Source: an uncultured Eudoraea sp.
GTDB lineage: Bacteria; Bacteroidota; Bacteroidia; Flavobacteriales; Flavobacteriaceae
Length of the DNA: 64,000 nucleotides
Direction: 5' to 3'
NCBI RefSeq assembly: GCF_947490415.1
Contig: NZ_CANLGX010000004.1
Span: 62,001 to 126,000 of the forward strand
Shown here one piece after another: positions 9,406 to 18,156 of this stretch. Every line of letters starts with the position of its first letter. Positions within the stretch are counted from its first letter, which is position 1. The notes under the pieces are model-generated. The model was not told the DNA's origin. It searched no databases and saw only the letters and a list, made by a program, of their open reading frames with translations. The translations under genes were made by a program, and so were the position numbers.

Positions 9406-9436
9406 TTTATTTGAACTGAGATTTTAGGTAAATTTG
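9406..9436 (+). promoter_or_regulatory. Probable promoter of the porin gene
   Basis: TAAATTTG at 9429-9436 matches the Bacteroidota -7 consensus TAnnTTTG, with TTTA at 9406-9409 spaced 19 bases upstream in place of TTTG. The predicted transcript start near 9443 falls just before the ATG at 9464, and the element overlaps the in-frame TTG at 9434, which argues against that TTG as a start. Confidence 0.5.
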
Positions 9437-9463
9437 AAATACTCCCAACCAATATCCGACCAT

Positions 9464-10672
9464 ATGGCCAATTCTTTGAAAAATATCAATTTCACATTAA
9501 TTGTCTTAGTCCTAATTATTTTTGGATATCAATTGAATGCTCAGGAAACTGAGCAAGAAGATAAAAAGGTCAATTTCACATATGGCAGTAAAGGATTTCA
9601 AATGCAAACACGGGATAATCGTTTTTTACTACATCTGGAATCCCGGTTTCAATTCAGGTTTGCCTACCCAAATGATGAGGACCCTTTAAATTTTGATGCA
9701 GTAATTTCGGATAGTCCTATCTTCAAAATTAACAGAGCCCGTTTAAAAGTTGGGGGTAACGCATTTGCTCCCTGGCTAAAATATTATTGGGAATACGAAT
9801 TGGGGCAGGGAAATTTACTCGATTTTCGGCTTATGGTCGAAAAATGGGAATTTTTAAAATTTAAAGCCGGCCAATGGAAAACCTATTACAACAGAGAACG
9901 AGTTATTTCATCGGGAAAACAACAGATGATGGACAGATCCATTCTTAACCGTCCTTTTACCATAGACAGGCAACAGGGAATCTCAGTGTATGGCCGAATC
10001 TTTCCGAAAACGCTTACCGATATTTCCTATTATTTCTCAGTGCTTACAGGTGCCGGCAGAGGTTCAACCCAAAATGATGATTCCCACCTTATGTATGTGG
10101 GAAGATTACAGTGGAATTTTTTAGGGCGGGAATTGGAAATGACCGGTTCCGATTTAGATTATCATGAAAAACCAACAGCTTTACTTGCTTTTGGTGCACT
10201 TACCAATAGGAGTCCTTACACACGATTCTCCCAGTCAGGGGGAGGTCAGCTCAATGGTTTTGAAGAAGGCATTCCAGGACAATACAGGGTGAAGCAGGCA
10301 TTAATTGAGACTGCCTTCATGTACCGAGGATTTTCATGGCAACAGGAACTTCATTTCAAAGATATATCCGACAAGGTGAATGAAACAAATACAGAACTCT
10401 ATGGAAATTATGTTCAGGCGGGTTATTTTTTGAATGGATTATGGAAAAAAATTCCAAAACCGCTTGAAGTGGCAGGGAGATACTCTTTTTATGTCCCCAA
10501 CAGCACCATCTCCTCCTTTAAGGAAGAAGAATACGCTTTAGCGTTTAATTGGTTCTTTGCGAAGCATCGCAATAAATTAACCACAGACATAACTTATTTT
10601 AACATCAAAACTACAAACACCGATATCCCAAAGGGTTGGAGATTTAGAGTACAATGGGATATCTCACTGTAA
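9464..10672 (+). CDS. Porin, OprO/OprP (phosphate-selective porin) family
   Basis: This outer-membrane beta-barrel protein belongs to the Porin_O_P family. I chose the ATG at 9464 because it gives a clean signal peptide (MANSLKNINF, then a hydrophobic run ending LNAQ) and lies downstream of a promoter that overlaps the alternative TTG at 9434. The mature chain starts with a short acidic spacer, then alternating strands rich in aromatic residues, for example FLLHLESRFQFRF and the family-like INRARLKVGG, and ends in a C-terminal strand (FRVQWDISL). The family was named for phosphate and polyphosphate porins of Pseudomonas, but many members in Bacteroidota have unknown substrates and no pho genes are adjacent here. 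It appears to be a single-gene unit. About 725 bp of non-coding DNA follow. Confidence 0.85.
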   Translation: MANSLKNINFTLIVLVLIIFGYQLNAQETEQEDKKVNFTYGSKGFQMQTRDNRFLLHLESRFQFRFAYPNDEDPLNFDAVISDSPIFKINRARLKVGGNAFAPWLKYYWEYELGQGNLLDFRLMVEKWEFLKFKAGQWKTYYNRERVISSGKQQMMDRSILNRPFTIDRQQGISVYGRIFPKTLTDISYYFSVLTGAGRGSTQNDDSHLMYVGRLQWNFLGRELEMTGSDLDYHEKPTALLAFGALTNRSPYTRFSQSGGGQLNGFEEGIPGQYRVKQALIETAFMYRGFSWQQELHFKDISDKVNETNTELYGNYVQAGYFLNGLWKKIPKPLEVAGRYSFYVPNSTISSFKEEEYALAFNWFFAKHRNKLTTDITYFNIKTTNTDIPKGWRFRVQWDISL

Positions 10673-11398
10673 TACCGACTTATAATCCGTATTCTCTTTC
10701 ACGATATGCATAATTTACCAACATTTATAGAGTAATTCAATCTACAATATTGCTTACTCAGAATAAGTCTGGGAAGTTGGGTTATTTAAACTTTTGGAGG
10801 ATGACTCTTCGGAATATGCCTTCATGATTGATAGCTTTTCTATCCCCCCCTTTCTGATTAAATATTTTATCGTTAACCTTCATAAAACAGATTATCGGAA
10901 CATCCTTTTAAGGAATTAAAAGACTTAATATTAATTTGTTTTTCATGAATTGAAGTATCTCTGAACCGGAAATTTATTTTCGAACATGAATAAACATTAT
11001 GAAAATCTGTTCTCCTGAAAATACTTGTGTCAAGACATCATCACTTTTTTTATAAATCCGTTGTTTATTCAAATTTTTTGTTTTCATTTGTCTTGTCAAA
11101 TGAATAATCTTTGGTAAGACAATAGAGCTTTTAGCTGCACATTATGAACCGTGTTTATACGTTCGGGTTATTGGGAATTAGGAAGTCAAACCCAATGACT
11201 GCTTATCGGATAAGTAACCGAATTTTAGAGCTAACTTCCGTTAGTACTGCGATCTTTTCGAGCCAGCATGGCTATTTTTTTATTCCTACTACAGCACAAC
11301 AAATAATTATTTGAAGTTGAGAACTAAAGCCCTCGCCTTTTACGTATAAGAGTGGGCCGATCTATTAAAACTAGTTTTCAATATTTATATATACCACA
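10673..11398 (+). other. Long intergenic region before the polyamine operon
   Basis: No intact gene is visible in these 726 bp. A short open stretch near 10773-10835 resembles the DD-motif region of IS5-group transposases (listed separately). An 8-bp inverted repeat, TTCATTTG (11083-11090) and CAAATGAA (11097-11104), has no T-run and could be a protein site or chance. I found no good TAnnTTTG element upstream of speA. Confidence 0.4.
10773..10835 (+). pseudogene. Possible decayed IS5-group transposase fragment
   Basis: The frame through 10791-10835 reads LLEDDSSEYAFMIDS, which resembles the segment around the first catalytic Asp of IS5/IS427-type transposases, where a leader such as LxxDxxxEYxMIDST precedes VRAHQ. 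Directly after it the similarity stops (SFSIPPF instead of STIVRAH), and the upstream part seems frameshifted. No terminal repeats or target duplication could be identified. The match is by eye over only about 15 residues and could be coincidence. Confidence 0.25.
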
Positions 11399-12883
11399 GT
11401 GAATACAAAATACATCGATCTGATTAATCAGACATTTGATTTTCCGCAGGATGATCTTTCTCTTGAGGAAAACAATTTACGGTTTCATGGCATAGACCTT
11501 TTGAGCCTTATAGAAACCTATGGCAGCCCCCTAAAATTTACATATTTACCTAAAATTTCTGATAATATTAACCGCGCCAAAACATGGTTTAACAACGCCA
11601 TGAAAAAAAATAATTACGCCGGGAAATATTATTATAGTTATTGCACCAAAAGTTCACATTTTGCTCATGTTCTCAATGAGGCCCTCAAGAATGATATTCA
11701 TATTGAAACTTCTTCAGCCTTTGATATTAATATTGTTGAACATCTTAAAAAAACCGGGAAAGTCAAAAACGACACTTTTGTAATTTGCAATGGGTACAAG
11801 AAGCCGCAGTACATAGAAAACATTGCCCGACTCATTAATGAAGGCCATCAGAATTGCATTCCCATTATTGATAACTATGAAGAAATCGATTTACTCTCAG
11901 AAGAAATTAATGACACTTTTAAGGTAGGGATACGTATTGCTTCCGAGGAAGAACCAAAGTTTGAATTCTACACCTCACGCTTAGGCATTGGCTATAAAAA
12001 CATTATACCCTTTTATGAAAATCAAATTAAGGATAATGATAAGGTAGAACTAAAAATGCTTCACTTTTTTATTAATACAGGGATAAAGGATAATGCCTAT
12101 TATTGGAACGAATTACTAAAATGTCTCCGTGTATACGTTCGTCTTAAAAAGAATTGTACCTCGCTGGATAGCTTAAACATTGGGGGTGGATTTCCCATCA
12201 AAAACTCCCTTGCATTTGACTACGACTATGAGTACATGGTAGACGAAATAGTAAATCAAATAAGTGTTGTTTGTAAGGAAGCAGATGTTCCTGTACCCAA
12301 TATTTTTACCGAATTCGGAAACTTTACAGTTGGTGAAAGCGGAGGGGCTATTTATAAGATTTTGTATCAGAAACAGCAAAACGATAGGGAAAAGTGGAAT
12401 ATGATTGATTCTTCTTTTATTACCACCTTGCCGGATACCTGGGCGATAAACAAACGTTTTGTTATGCTTCCCATTAACCGCTGGGATAGCGAATACGAAA
12501 GAGTTCTGTTAGGAGGACTCACCTGTGATAGTGATGATTATTATAACAGCGAGCAGCATATGAATGCTATTTACCTGCCCAAATTCAAAAAAGACAAACC
12601 TTTATATATCGGCTTTTTCAATACCGGGGCATACCAGGAAACCTTAGGCGGTTTTGGCGGATTACAGCATTGCTTAATTCCACAGCCAAAGTATATTATT
12701 ATTGATAAAGATGAGAAAGGAAGAATTATCTCTTCCGTATATAAACCGGAACAAAGTTCGGAACAAGTTTTAGCCATCCTGGGGTATGACGCGGAAAAAG
12801 TAAAACCTATCGATAAATCTCAGAATGGAGAACACCTTATTGAAGCATTATTTGATAATTATCCTAAAATTAAATTAAAGTGA
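11399..12883 (+). CDS. speA: Arginine decarboxylase (PLP barrel type)
   Basis: This 494-residue enzyme of the alanine-racemase-fold decarboxylase group should convert arginine to agmatine. The pyridoxal phosphate Lys is most likely Lys84 in SYCTKSSHFA, followed by the barrel. The phosphate-binding glycines are in NIGGGFPI (about 260), and the C-terminal beta domain carries the substrate-site Cys in GLTCDSDDYY (about 380). It is shorter than E. coli SpeA (about 650) and fits the compact form of Bacteroidota. The GTG at 11399 is chosen because the sequence from MNTKYIDLINQTF matches the family N-terminus as I know it. Its stop overlaps the start of the agmatinase gene (GTGA), so translation of the two is probably coupled. 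The pathway continues with agmatinase and a DHS-like enzyme. Confidence 0.9.
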   Translation: MNTKYIDLINQTFDFPQDDLSLEENNLRFHGIDLLSLIETYGSPLKFTYLPKISDNINRAKTWFNNAMKKNNYAGKYYYSYCTKSSHFAHVLNEALKNDIHIETSSAFDINIVEHLKKTGKVKNDTFVICNGYKKPQYIENIARLINEGHQNCIPIIDNYEEIDLLSEEINDTFKVGIRIASEEEPKFEFYTSRLGIGYKNIIPFYENQIKDNDKVELKMLHFFINTGIKDNAYYWNELLKCLRVYVRLKKNCTSLDSLNIGGGFPIKNSLAFDYDYEYMVDEIVNQISVVCKEADVPVPNIFTEFGNFTVGESGGAIYKILYQKQQNDREKWNMIDSSFITTLPDTWAINKRFVMLPINRWDSEYERVLLGGLTCDSDDYYNSEQHMNAIYLPKFKKDKPLYIGFFNTGAYQETLGGFGGLQHCLIPQPKYIIIDKDEKGRIISSVYKPEQSSEQVLAILGYDAEKVKPIDKSQNGEHLIEALFDNYPKIKLK

Positions 12884-13824
12884 AAACAAACACTAATTAC
12901 GCAGGGATCCCACAAGATCTGGCACAACTTGAAAAAGCAAAGATTGTTCTCATTCCTGTTCCATACGATGGAACGAGCACATGGGGTAAAGGCGCAGACA
13001 AGGGGCCAAATGCCTTTTTAGAAGCTTCAGAGAATATGGAACTCTATGATATTGAAACTGATACTGAAGTCTATAAACAAGGTATTTACCTGGCAGATGA
13101 AATTTTGGAGAACCGTAGCCCGGAATCTATGGTAGATACCGTGCATAAAGTCACTAAAGAATATATTAAGCGTAACAAATTTGTGGCTCTGATCGGAGGT
13201 GAGCATTCAATTTCTATTGGAAGTATCAGGGCATTTAATGAGTGTTTTGAGAACCTGAGTGTTTTACATATTGATGCACATGCAGATTTAAGGAAAACTT
13301 ATCAGGGCACCCAGTATAACCACGCCTGTGCGGTTCATGAAGCATCGCAACAGACAAATTTAGTTCAGGTAGGAATACGCAGCATGGATGCAATTGAAAA
13401 AACCTATATGGATCCCGATAAGACTTTCTTTGCCCATGAAATGTTGAGCAACGAATATTGGATGGACAATGTTATTGATCAACTTTCTGATAATGTTTTT
13501 ATCACCTTTGACCTTGATGCACTGGATCCTTCCATAATGCCTTCGACAGGGACACCCGAACCGGGCGGATTATTGTGGTATGAAACCCTGGAATTTCTTT
13601 TACAGGTTTTTCAGGAGAAAAATGTTGTTGGGTTTGATATGGTTGAATTATGTCCAAATAAAAATGATAAATCCCCTGATTTCCTAGCCGCCAAATTATT
13701 TTATAAAATGTTGACCTATAAGTTTAAAGAAGAAGAGGCCGATGATGATTATGACAACACTTATGATACTGATTTAAAATCAGTTTCCAATACCCATTTC
13801 AAATTTGATGATGATGAAGACTAA
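12880..13824 (+). CDS. speB: Agmatinase
   Basis: A ureohydrolase of 314 residues expected to hydrolyse agmatine to putrescine and urea. The binuclear manganese ligands are visible: His109 in GGEHS, Asp132, His134 and Asp136 in HIDAHADLR, and Asp211 and Asp213 in TFDLDALDPS. It starts with GTG at 12880, overlapping the speA stop by 4 bp. The last 35 residues or so form a very acidic tail (EEEADDDYDNTYD, ending DDDED) beyond the normal end of the fold, and the start of the next gene is embedded in this tail-coding DNA. The order decarboxylase, agmatinase, DHS-like is the whole route from arginine to putrescine and then probably a triamine. Confidence 0.93.
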   Translation: MKTNTNYAGIPQDLAQLEKAKIVLIPVPYDGTSTWGKGADKGPNAFLEASENMELYDIETDTEVYKQGIYLADEILENRSPESMVDTVHKVTKEYIKRNKFVALIGGEHSISIGSIRAFNECFENLSVLHIDAHADLRKTYQGTQYNHACAVHEASQQTNLVQVGIRSMDAIEKTYMDPDKTFFAHEMLSNEYWMDNVIDQLSDNVFITFDLDALDPSIMPSTGTPEPGGLLWYETLEFLLQVFQEKNVVGFDMVELCPNKNDKSPDFLAAKLFYKMLTYKFKEEEADDDYDNTYDTDLKSVSNTHFKFDDDED

Positions 13825-14788
13825 GGGAGCAATCTCATCTTTTATAGAACAGCACTTTTTACATTTTAATGCAGCTGCTCTGGTAGATGCCGCCAAAGGG
13901 TATGAAGAGCAGTTAGAAAAAGGTGCAAAAATGTTGGTTTCCCTGGCAGGGGCCATGAGTACGGCAGAGTTGGGTAAAAGTTTTGCCCAAATGATCCGTT
14001 CCGGGAAAGTAGACATCATTTCGTGTACCGGCGCAAACCTTGAAGAGGATATCATGAATCTTGTGGCACATTCGCATTATAAAAGAGTACCCAATTACAG
14101 GGATTTAACCCCTCAGGATGAATGGAACTTACTGGAAAAAGGACTAAACCGAGTTACAGACACCTGTATACCCGAAGAAGAAGCCTTTAGAAGGTTGCAA
14201 CACCATATTTTTAAAATATGGAAGGATGCCGAACAAGCAGGAGAACGCTATTTTCCACATGAATATATGTACAAAATGCTGCTCTCAGGGGTACTGGAAG
14301 AACATTATGAAATTGATCTGAAGGATTCATGGATGTATGCAGCAGCTGAAAAGAACCTGCCGATTGTGGTGCCCGGCTGGGAAGACAGTACCATGGGGAA
14401 TATTTTTGCAAGTTATGTAATGAAAGGAGAATTAAAGGCTGATACAATGAAGTCCGGCATTGAATATATGACCTATTTGGCGGAATGGTATACCCCGAAT
14501 TCAAAGAATGGGATTGGCTTTTTTCAAATTGGTGGTGGGATAGCAGGAGATTTTCCCATTTGTGTGGTTCCAATGTTAACACAAGACCTCGGGCTGGAAG
14601 ACACCCCCTTTTGGAGTTACTTCTGCCAGATTAGCGACTCTACCACAAGTTATGGTTCTTATTCGGGTGCCGTACCCAATGAGAAGATTACCTGGGGTAA
14701 GTTAGATATTAATACGCCTAAATATATCATAGAGAGTGATGCCACTATTGTTGCTCCCTTGATCTTTGCCTATCTATTGAATCTATAA
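13814..14788 (+). CDS. Deoxyhypusine synthase-like protein, probable homospermidine synthase
   Basis: The 324-residue protein is a clear homologue of eukaryotic deoxyhypusine synthase. It keeps the NAD-binding segments (SCTGANLEED near 70-79, FQIGGG near 237-242) and the reactive Lys, here Lys296 in ITWGKLD, matching the WGK motif of the human enzyme. Bacteria have no eIF5A, so the authentic protein substrate is absent. Homologues of this type in bacteria and plants can use a polyamine as acceptor and form homospermidine, and flavobacteria are known chemotaxonomically for homospermidine. Coming directly after arginine decarboxylase and agmatinase, this gene most likely makes homospermidine from putrescine. 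The start at 13814 is preferred among three consecutive ATGs because MKTKGAIS is the family N-terminus; it overlaps the speB end by 11 bp. Confidence 0.85.
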   Translation: MKTKGAISSFIEQHFLHFNAAALVDAAKGYEEQLEKGAKMLVSLAGAMSTAELGKSFAQMIRSGKVDIISCTGANLEEDIMNLVAHSHYKRVPNYRDLTPQDEWNLLEKGLNRVTDTCIPEEEAFRRLQHHIFKIWKDAEQAGERYFPHEYMYKMLLSGVLEEHYEIDLKDSWMYAAAEKNLPIVVPGWEDSTMGNIFASYVMKGELKADTMKSGIEYMTYLAEWYTPNSKNGIGFFQIGGGIAGDFPICVVPMLTQDLGLEDTPFWSYFCQISDSTTSYGSYSGAVPNEKITWGKLDINTPKYIIESDATIVAPLIFAYLLNL

Positions 14789-14790
14789 AA

Positions 14791-15114
14791 ATGAAAAAGA
14801 CAAATTCGCCCCTCCGCAGAGTAATTGTGGACTATAAAAAGCTTACCCATGATATCCTTGATCTTTTGGTAACAAAATATCCTGATGGATATGATGAAGA
14901 CAATATTATAACTTTTAAAAATGCACAAAATGAAGTTGTTGAATGTGTAGAGGTCAGAACCATTGACACAGTTTATCTGGTCAAAATTAGTAAACGCTTA
15001 GTTGCCGCTATGGAGGATTTTGATCCTGATGAGGATCAGGATGATGATGACAATGAATTTGAAAACCACAAGGAGGAAGAAAATTTAGAAATGGATGATG
15101 ATTCAGAAGAATAA
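14791..15114 (+). CDS. Conserved small acidic protein of the polyamine operon
   Basis: I do not recognise a named family. The first 75 residues have a compact, mixed composition (PLRRVIVDYKKLTHDILDLL; VYLVKISKRLVAAM), and the last 30 are almost entirely Asp, Glu and Asn. It has no signal peptide or membrane segment. It starts 2 bp after the DHS-like gene, so it belongs to the same transcript. The acidic tail recalls the acidic end of the agmatinase two genes upstream; both could bind polycations such as polyamines or simply reflect composition. A possible terminator follows about 30 bp downstream. Confidence 0.75.
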   Translation: MKKTNSPLRRVIVDYKKLTHDILDLLVTKYPDGYDEDNIITFKNAQNEVVECVEVRTIDTVYLVKISKRLVAAMEDFDPDEDQDDDDNEFENHKEEENLEMDDDSEE

Positions 15115-15144
15115 ATTAAAAATCTCAGAGGTTACACCTAAAAA

Positions 15145-15185
15145 ATAGACAGGAGAGAATCACAAGTTATACTTGTCTGTTTTTT
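15145..15185 (+). terminator. Possible terminator of the polyamine operon
   Basis: An outer stem (AATAGACA at 15145-15152 with TGTCTGTT at 15175-15182, one G-T pair) or an inner alternative (ACAAGT at 15162-15167 with ACTTGT at 15171-15176), followed by T to 15185. The alternatives compete, so the call is moderate. Confidence 0.5.
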
Positions 15186-15415
15186 GCACACAGGTATGAT
15201 TTAAGCAATATTTACATAGGCTAATCTCTTGTAGCGGCCTAAGTATTTCCAGACCGCCAAATATTGATAATCTCCTATCAGGAATAAAGCCCTTAATTTA
15301 CATTCGCGTTTGTTTTATGAAGATAAAAGGCCTGATTTTACTGGTCTATTAATGCTTTATTTAGTAACTTCAATCAGATTTTTTTTAAAAATTATTATAA
15401 CTCAAAAAAATATTT
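15186..15415 (+). other. Intergenic region before the sulfatase
   Basis: Together with the terminator this makes a 300-bp gap. I see no gene and no clear TAnnTTTG promoter; the last 60 bases are extremely AT-rich. Confidence 0.4.
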
Positions 15416-17764
15416 ATGAACAAGAAGTATTTTGTTAAAATGCTACTATTATTGGTGATTAGCAGCCTTACCACTGGTGTTTTAGCGCAGGAAGTAGACA
15501 GAACTGAATTACCTATAAAAGGACCCTGGTATCCTCCAATAAAAATATTAGATGCAAGGGATGCCGAAGCTCCTCCGGTTTTTGAAGTAAAAGCACCAAA
15601 AGATGCTCCAAATGTAGTGATCATCCTCCTGGATGATATCGGTTTTGGCGGTACCAGTGCCACAGGAAGTGTTTTACAAACACCCCATTTCGATAAGCTT
15701 GCAAGCCAGGGGTTACTTTACAATCAATTTCATACAACAGCTTTGTGTTCTCCAACAAGACAAGCTTTGAAAACAGGCCGTAACCACCATTCGGCTAACC
15801 AGGCCAAGATCTCAGAGGTAGCCACTTCCTTCCCGGGTGCTACTGGTATGCTACCTGATGATGTAGCCGGAATTGGAACTGTACTCAACCACAATGGATA
15901 CAGTACGGCGGCATTTGGAAAATGGCATGAAACAGCGGTATGGGAGATCAGCCCATCCGGGCCAATGACACGTTGGCCTAACGGTCAGGGATTTGATGAG
16001 TTTTATGGCTTTATGGGAGGGGAGACCAATCAATGGTCACCTGGTTTATTCCATAATCAAAATCAGGTTGAACCTTCCAGTGATCCTGACTATCACTTTA
16101 TGAACGATATGGCTACGAAATCCATTGAATGGATGCGGTTCCAGCAGGCATTAACGCCGGATAAACCTTTCTTTGTCTATTTTGCTCCAGGGGCAGTACA
16201 TGCACCTCATCATGTGCCTCAATCTTATATTGATAAATACAAGGGTAAGTTTGATGCCGGATGGGATGTTATTCGTGAACAAATCTTCGAAAATCAGAAA
16301 AAACTGGGCGTAATTCCGGCAGACACAAAACTGGCTCCTAAACCAGCAGATATTAAAGACTGGAAAGATCTATCAGATAAAGAGAAAAAATTATTTGCAA
16401 GACAGGCAGAGGTATTTGCAGGGTTCCTGGATATGACAGATCACGAAACAGGTCGTGTAATCCAGGCAATCGAAGATATGGGCGAGTTAGACAATACGCT
16501 AATCTTTTACATAGCCGGGGATAACGGCACAAGTGCAGAAGGTGGAATGGGTGGATTATATAATGAAATGACATACTTCAATGGTGTTGCAAAAGGTTCG
16601 GATATCGACTTTATGATGGAGCACTATGATGACTGGGGTGGGCCTACCACATACCCTCATATGGCAGCCGGATGGGCAGTCTGTTTTGACTCGCCATTTA
16701 CCTGGACCAAGCAGGTTGCTTCCAATTATGGTGGTACCCGTAATGCTATGGTCATACACTGGCCAGATGGTATTAAGGCGAAAGGAGAAATTAGAACTCA
16801 ATGGCATCATGTCATAGATGTGGTACCAACCATTCTGGAAGCAGCAAATTTACCCGAACCCCGTATTGTTAATGGCACACCACAACGGCCTATTGAAGGT
16901 GGAAGTATGGTTTATACTTTTGATGAACCCCTGTCCCCCAGCCGTCACCAGATCCAATATTTTGAGATGTTCGGTAACCGTGGTATTTATTTTGATGGTT
17001 GGTTTGCCGGTACTGTTCATATAAAACCCTGGGGTGTGGTAGAAAACCGATTTCCTGAGGATACCTGGGAACTCTATCATGTGAAAGAAGATTTTAGCAT
17101 GTCTACCAACCTCGCAAATGAACGTCCTGACATCGTTGCGCTGATGCAAAAAATGTTTATAGGTGAAGCCGAAAAATATAAGGTACTGCCTATGGATGAC
17201 AGAAGACAAGAACTTTTTAATCCAAAATTAGCAGGGCGTCCAGACCTGATGTTCGGGCGTACAAGCCTGACCCTATACGAAGGTATGACAGGGATGCTTG
17301 AGAATGACTTTATCAATACCAAAAACAGCTCTTTTGAGATAGTTGCCGATATAGAGGCTGGTGACAAAACCACGAATGGCGTTATAATTTCTCAGGCCGG
17401 ACGTTTTGGAGGCTGGAGTTTTTATGTAAATAATGGCACGTTGACCTATTTGTATAATTATGTCGGAATAGATCAATACAAGGTGACGGCTTCTGCTAAA
17501 TTGCCCAAGGGAAAGTCCACGGTGAAAATGGATTTCGCCTATGAAGGTGGAGATAAACCAGGTCAGGGAGGTACTGCCACTCTCTACATAAATGGGAAAT
17601 CTGTTGGGTCAGGTAAGATAGACCATACACAATTTTCGATTTTTTCTGCAGACGAATCTGCCAACGTTGGGTTGGACAGTGAAACACCGGTATCTAAGGA
17701 TTACGATGTTGAAAGTAGCAAGTTTAACGGAAAGATTGATAAGGTTACTATATCTCTAAAATAG
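15416..17764 (+). CDS. Secreted sulfatase (arylsulfatase family S1)
   Basis: The 782-residue protein begins with a signal peptide (MNKKYFVKM, hydrophobic run, cleavage after about VLAQ). A type I sulfatase catalytic domain follows. Metal ligands Asp73 and Asp74 are in ILLDDIGFGG. The formylglycine site is Cys111 in LCSPTRQALKTGR, the CxPxR motif that must be oxidised by a maturase; no maturase gene is in this window. A second metal site lies in IAGDNGTSAEGG. Residues from about 620 form a C-terminal beta domain resembling a laminin G-like sandwich (ATLYINGKSVGSGKI). The 100-kDa-type family that includes this N-terminal region (GPWYPPIKILDARDA) acts on small aryl or alkyl sulfates in several bacteria, but the substrate here is unknown. 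No SusCD pair or glycosidase is adjacent, so it is not an obvious polysaccharide locus. Confidence 0.9.
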   Translation: MNKKYFVKMLLLLVISSLTTGVLAQEVDRTELPIKGPWYPPIKILDARDAEAPPVFEVKAPKDAPNVVIILLDDIGFGGTSATGSVLQTPHFDKLASQGLLYNQFHTTALCSPTRQALKTGRNHHSANQAKISEVATSFPGATGMLPDDVAGIGTVLNHNGYSTAAFGKWHETAVWEISPSGPMTRWPNGQGFDEFYGFMGGETNQWSPGLFHNQNQVEPSSDPDYHFMNDMATKSIEWMRFQQALTPDKPFFVYFAPGAVHAPHHVPQSYIDKYKGKFDAGWDVIREQIFENQKKLGVIPADTKLAPKPADIKDWKDLSDKEKKLFARQAEVFAGFLDMTDHETGRVIQAIEDMGELDNTLIFYIAGDNGTSAEGGMGGLYNEMTYFNGVAKGSDIDFMMEHYDDWGGPTTYPHMAAGWAVCFDSPFTWTKQVASNYGGTRNAMVIHWPDGIKAKGEIRTQWHHVIDVVPTILEAANLPEPRIVNGTPQRPIEGGSMVYTFDEPLSPSRHQIQYFEMFGNRGIYFDGWFAGTVHIKPWGVVENRFPEDTWELYHVKEDFSMSTNLANERPDIVALMQKMFIGEAEKYKVLPMDDRRQELFNPKLAGRPDLMFGRTSLTLYEGMTGMLENDFINTKNSSFEIVADIEAGDKTTNGVIISQAGRFGGWSFYVNNGTLTYLYNYVGIDQYKVTASAKLPKGKSTVKMDFAYEGGDKPGQGGTATLYINGKSVGSGKIDHTQFSIFSADESANVGLDSETPVSKDYDVESSKFNGKIDKVTISLK

Positions 17765-17793
17765 ATTAGAACGAGCCTTCATGAATTAAGATT

Positions 17794-17832
17794 TGAAAAT
17801 CCGGGAGTGAATTTCCGGATTTTCACTTTTTA
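17794..17832 (+). terminator. Intrinsic terminator after the sulfatase
   Basis: A perfect 11-bp stem (TGAAAATCCGG at 17794-17804 with CCGGATTTTCA at 17815-17825), a 10-base loop and CTTTTTAG afterwards. Confidence 0.88.
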
Positions 17833-18156
17833 GTCTTTTTTTGGTTCGAAAAAATAGAGATGTATACGTATCTCTTGTAAAAGAGGATGTTATTCCTGAT
17901 ACGCTACCATAAGGTGATGGATATTTGTCAATTCTTGCAGCAATAGTACTTTTTTTGAACTAAATTGGAATTGTAATAGCGATTTATTATAAGTGATTTT
18001 ATAATATGGGGGCACGTTTTAAAATAAAAATTAGCAACTTTATTTTAAGAAAACTATGCAAAACGATTGATGTCCAGACTTCCGACGTCACGGAGCCTTA
18101 CTGAAAGTTGTCTACTGTTAAATTCGTAAATTGGGCGATATATAAAACAATACAAA
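17833..18156 (+). other. Intergenic region before the Sel1-repeat gene
   Basis: This 324-bp stretch has no recognisable gene, RNA or repeat. It changes from AT-rich to more balanced composition near 18060 (CGATTGATGTCCAGACTTCC), close to the unusual Sel1 gene, which may mark one edge of an acquired segment. Confidence 0.4.

Noticed and set aside
9434-9463. TTG start for the porin adding ten residues
   Set aside because: It overlaps a good -7 promoter element, and the ATG at 9464 gives a proper signal peptide.
11083-11104. Inverted repeat TTCATTTG / CAAATGAA as terminator
   Set aside because: There is no T-run and no gene ends nearby; kept only as a note in the gap.
14211-14582. A 123-codon open frame antisense to the DHS-like gene
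   Set aside because: It mirrors a strongly conserved coding sequence, has no plausible domain, and composition is set by the sense gene.
13814-14788. True deoxyhypusine synthase acting on eIF5A
   Set aside because: Bacteria do not have eIF5A, and the operon context points to polyamines.
16850-17209. A 119-codon open frame antisense to the sulfatase gene
   Set aside because: Entirely within the sulfatase coding region with no recognisable product or ribosome signal.
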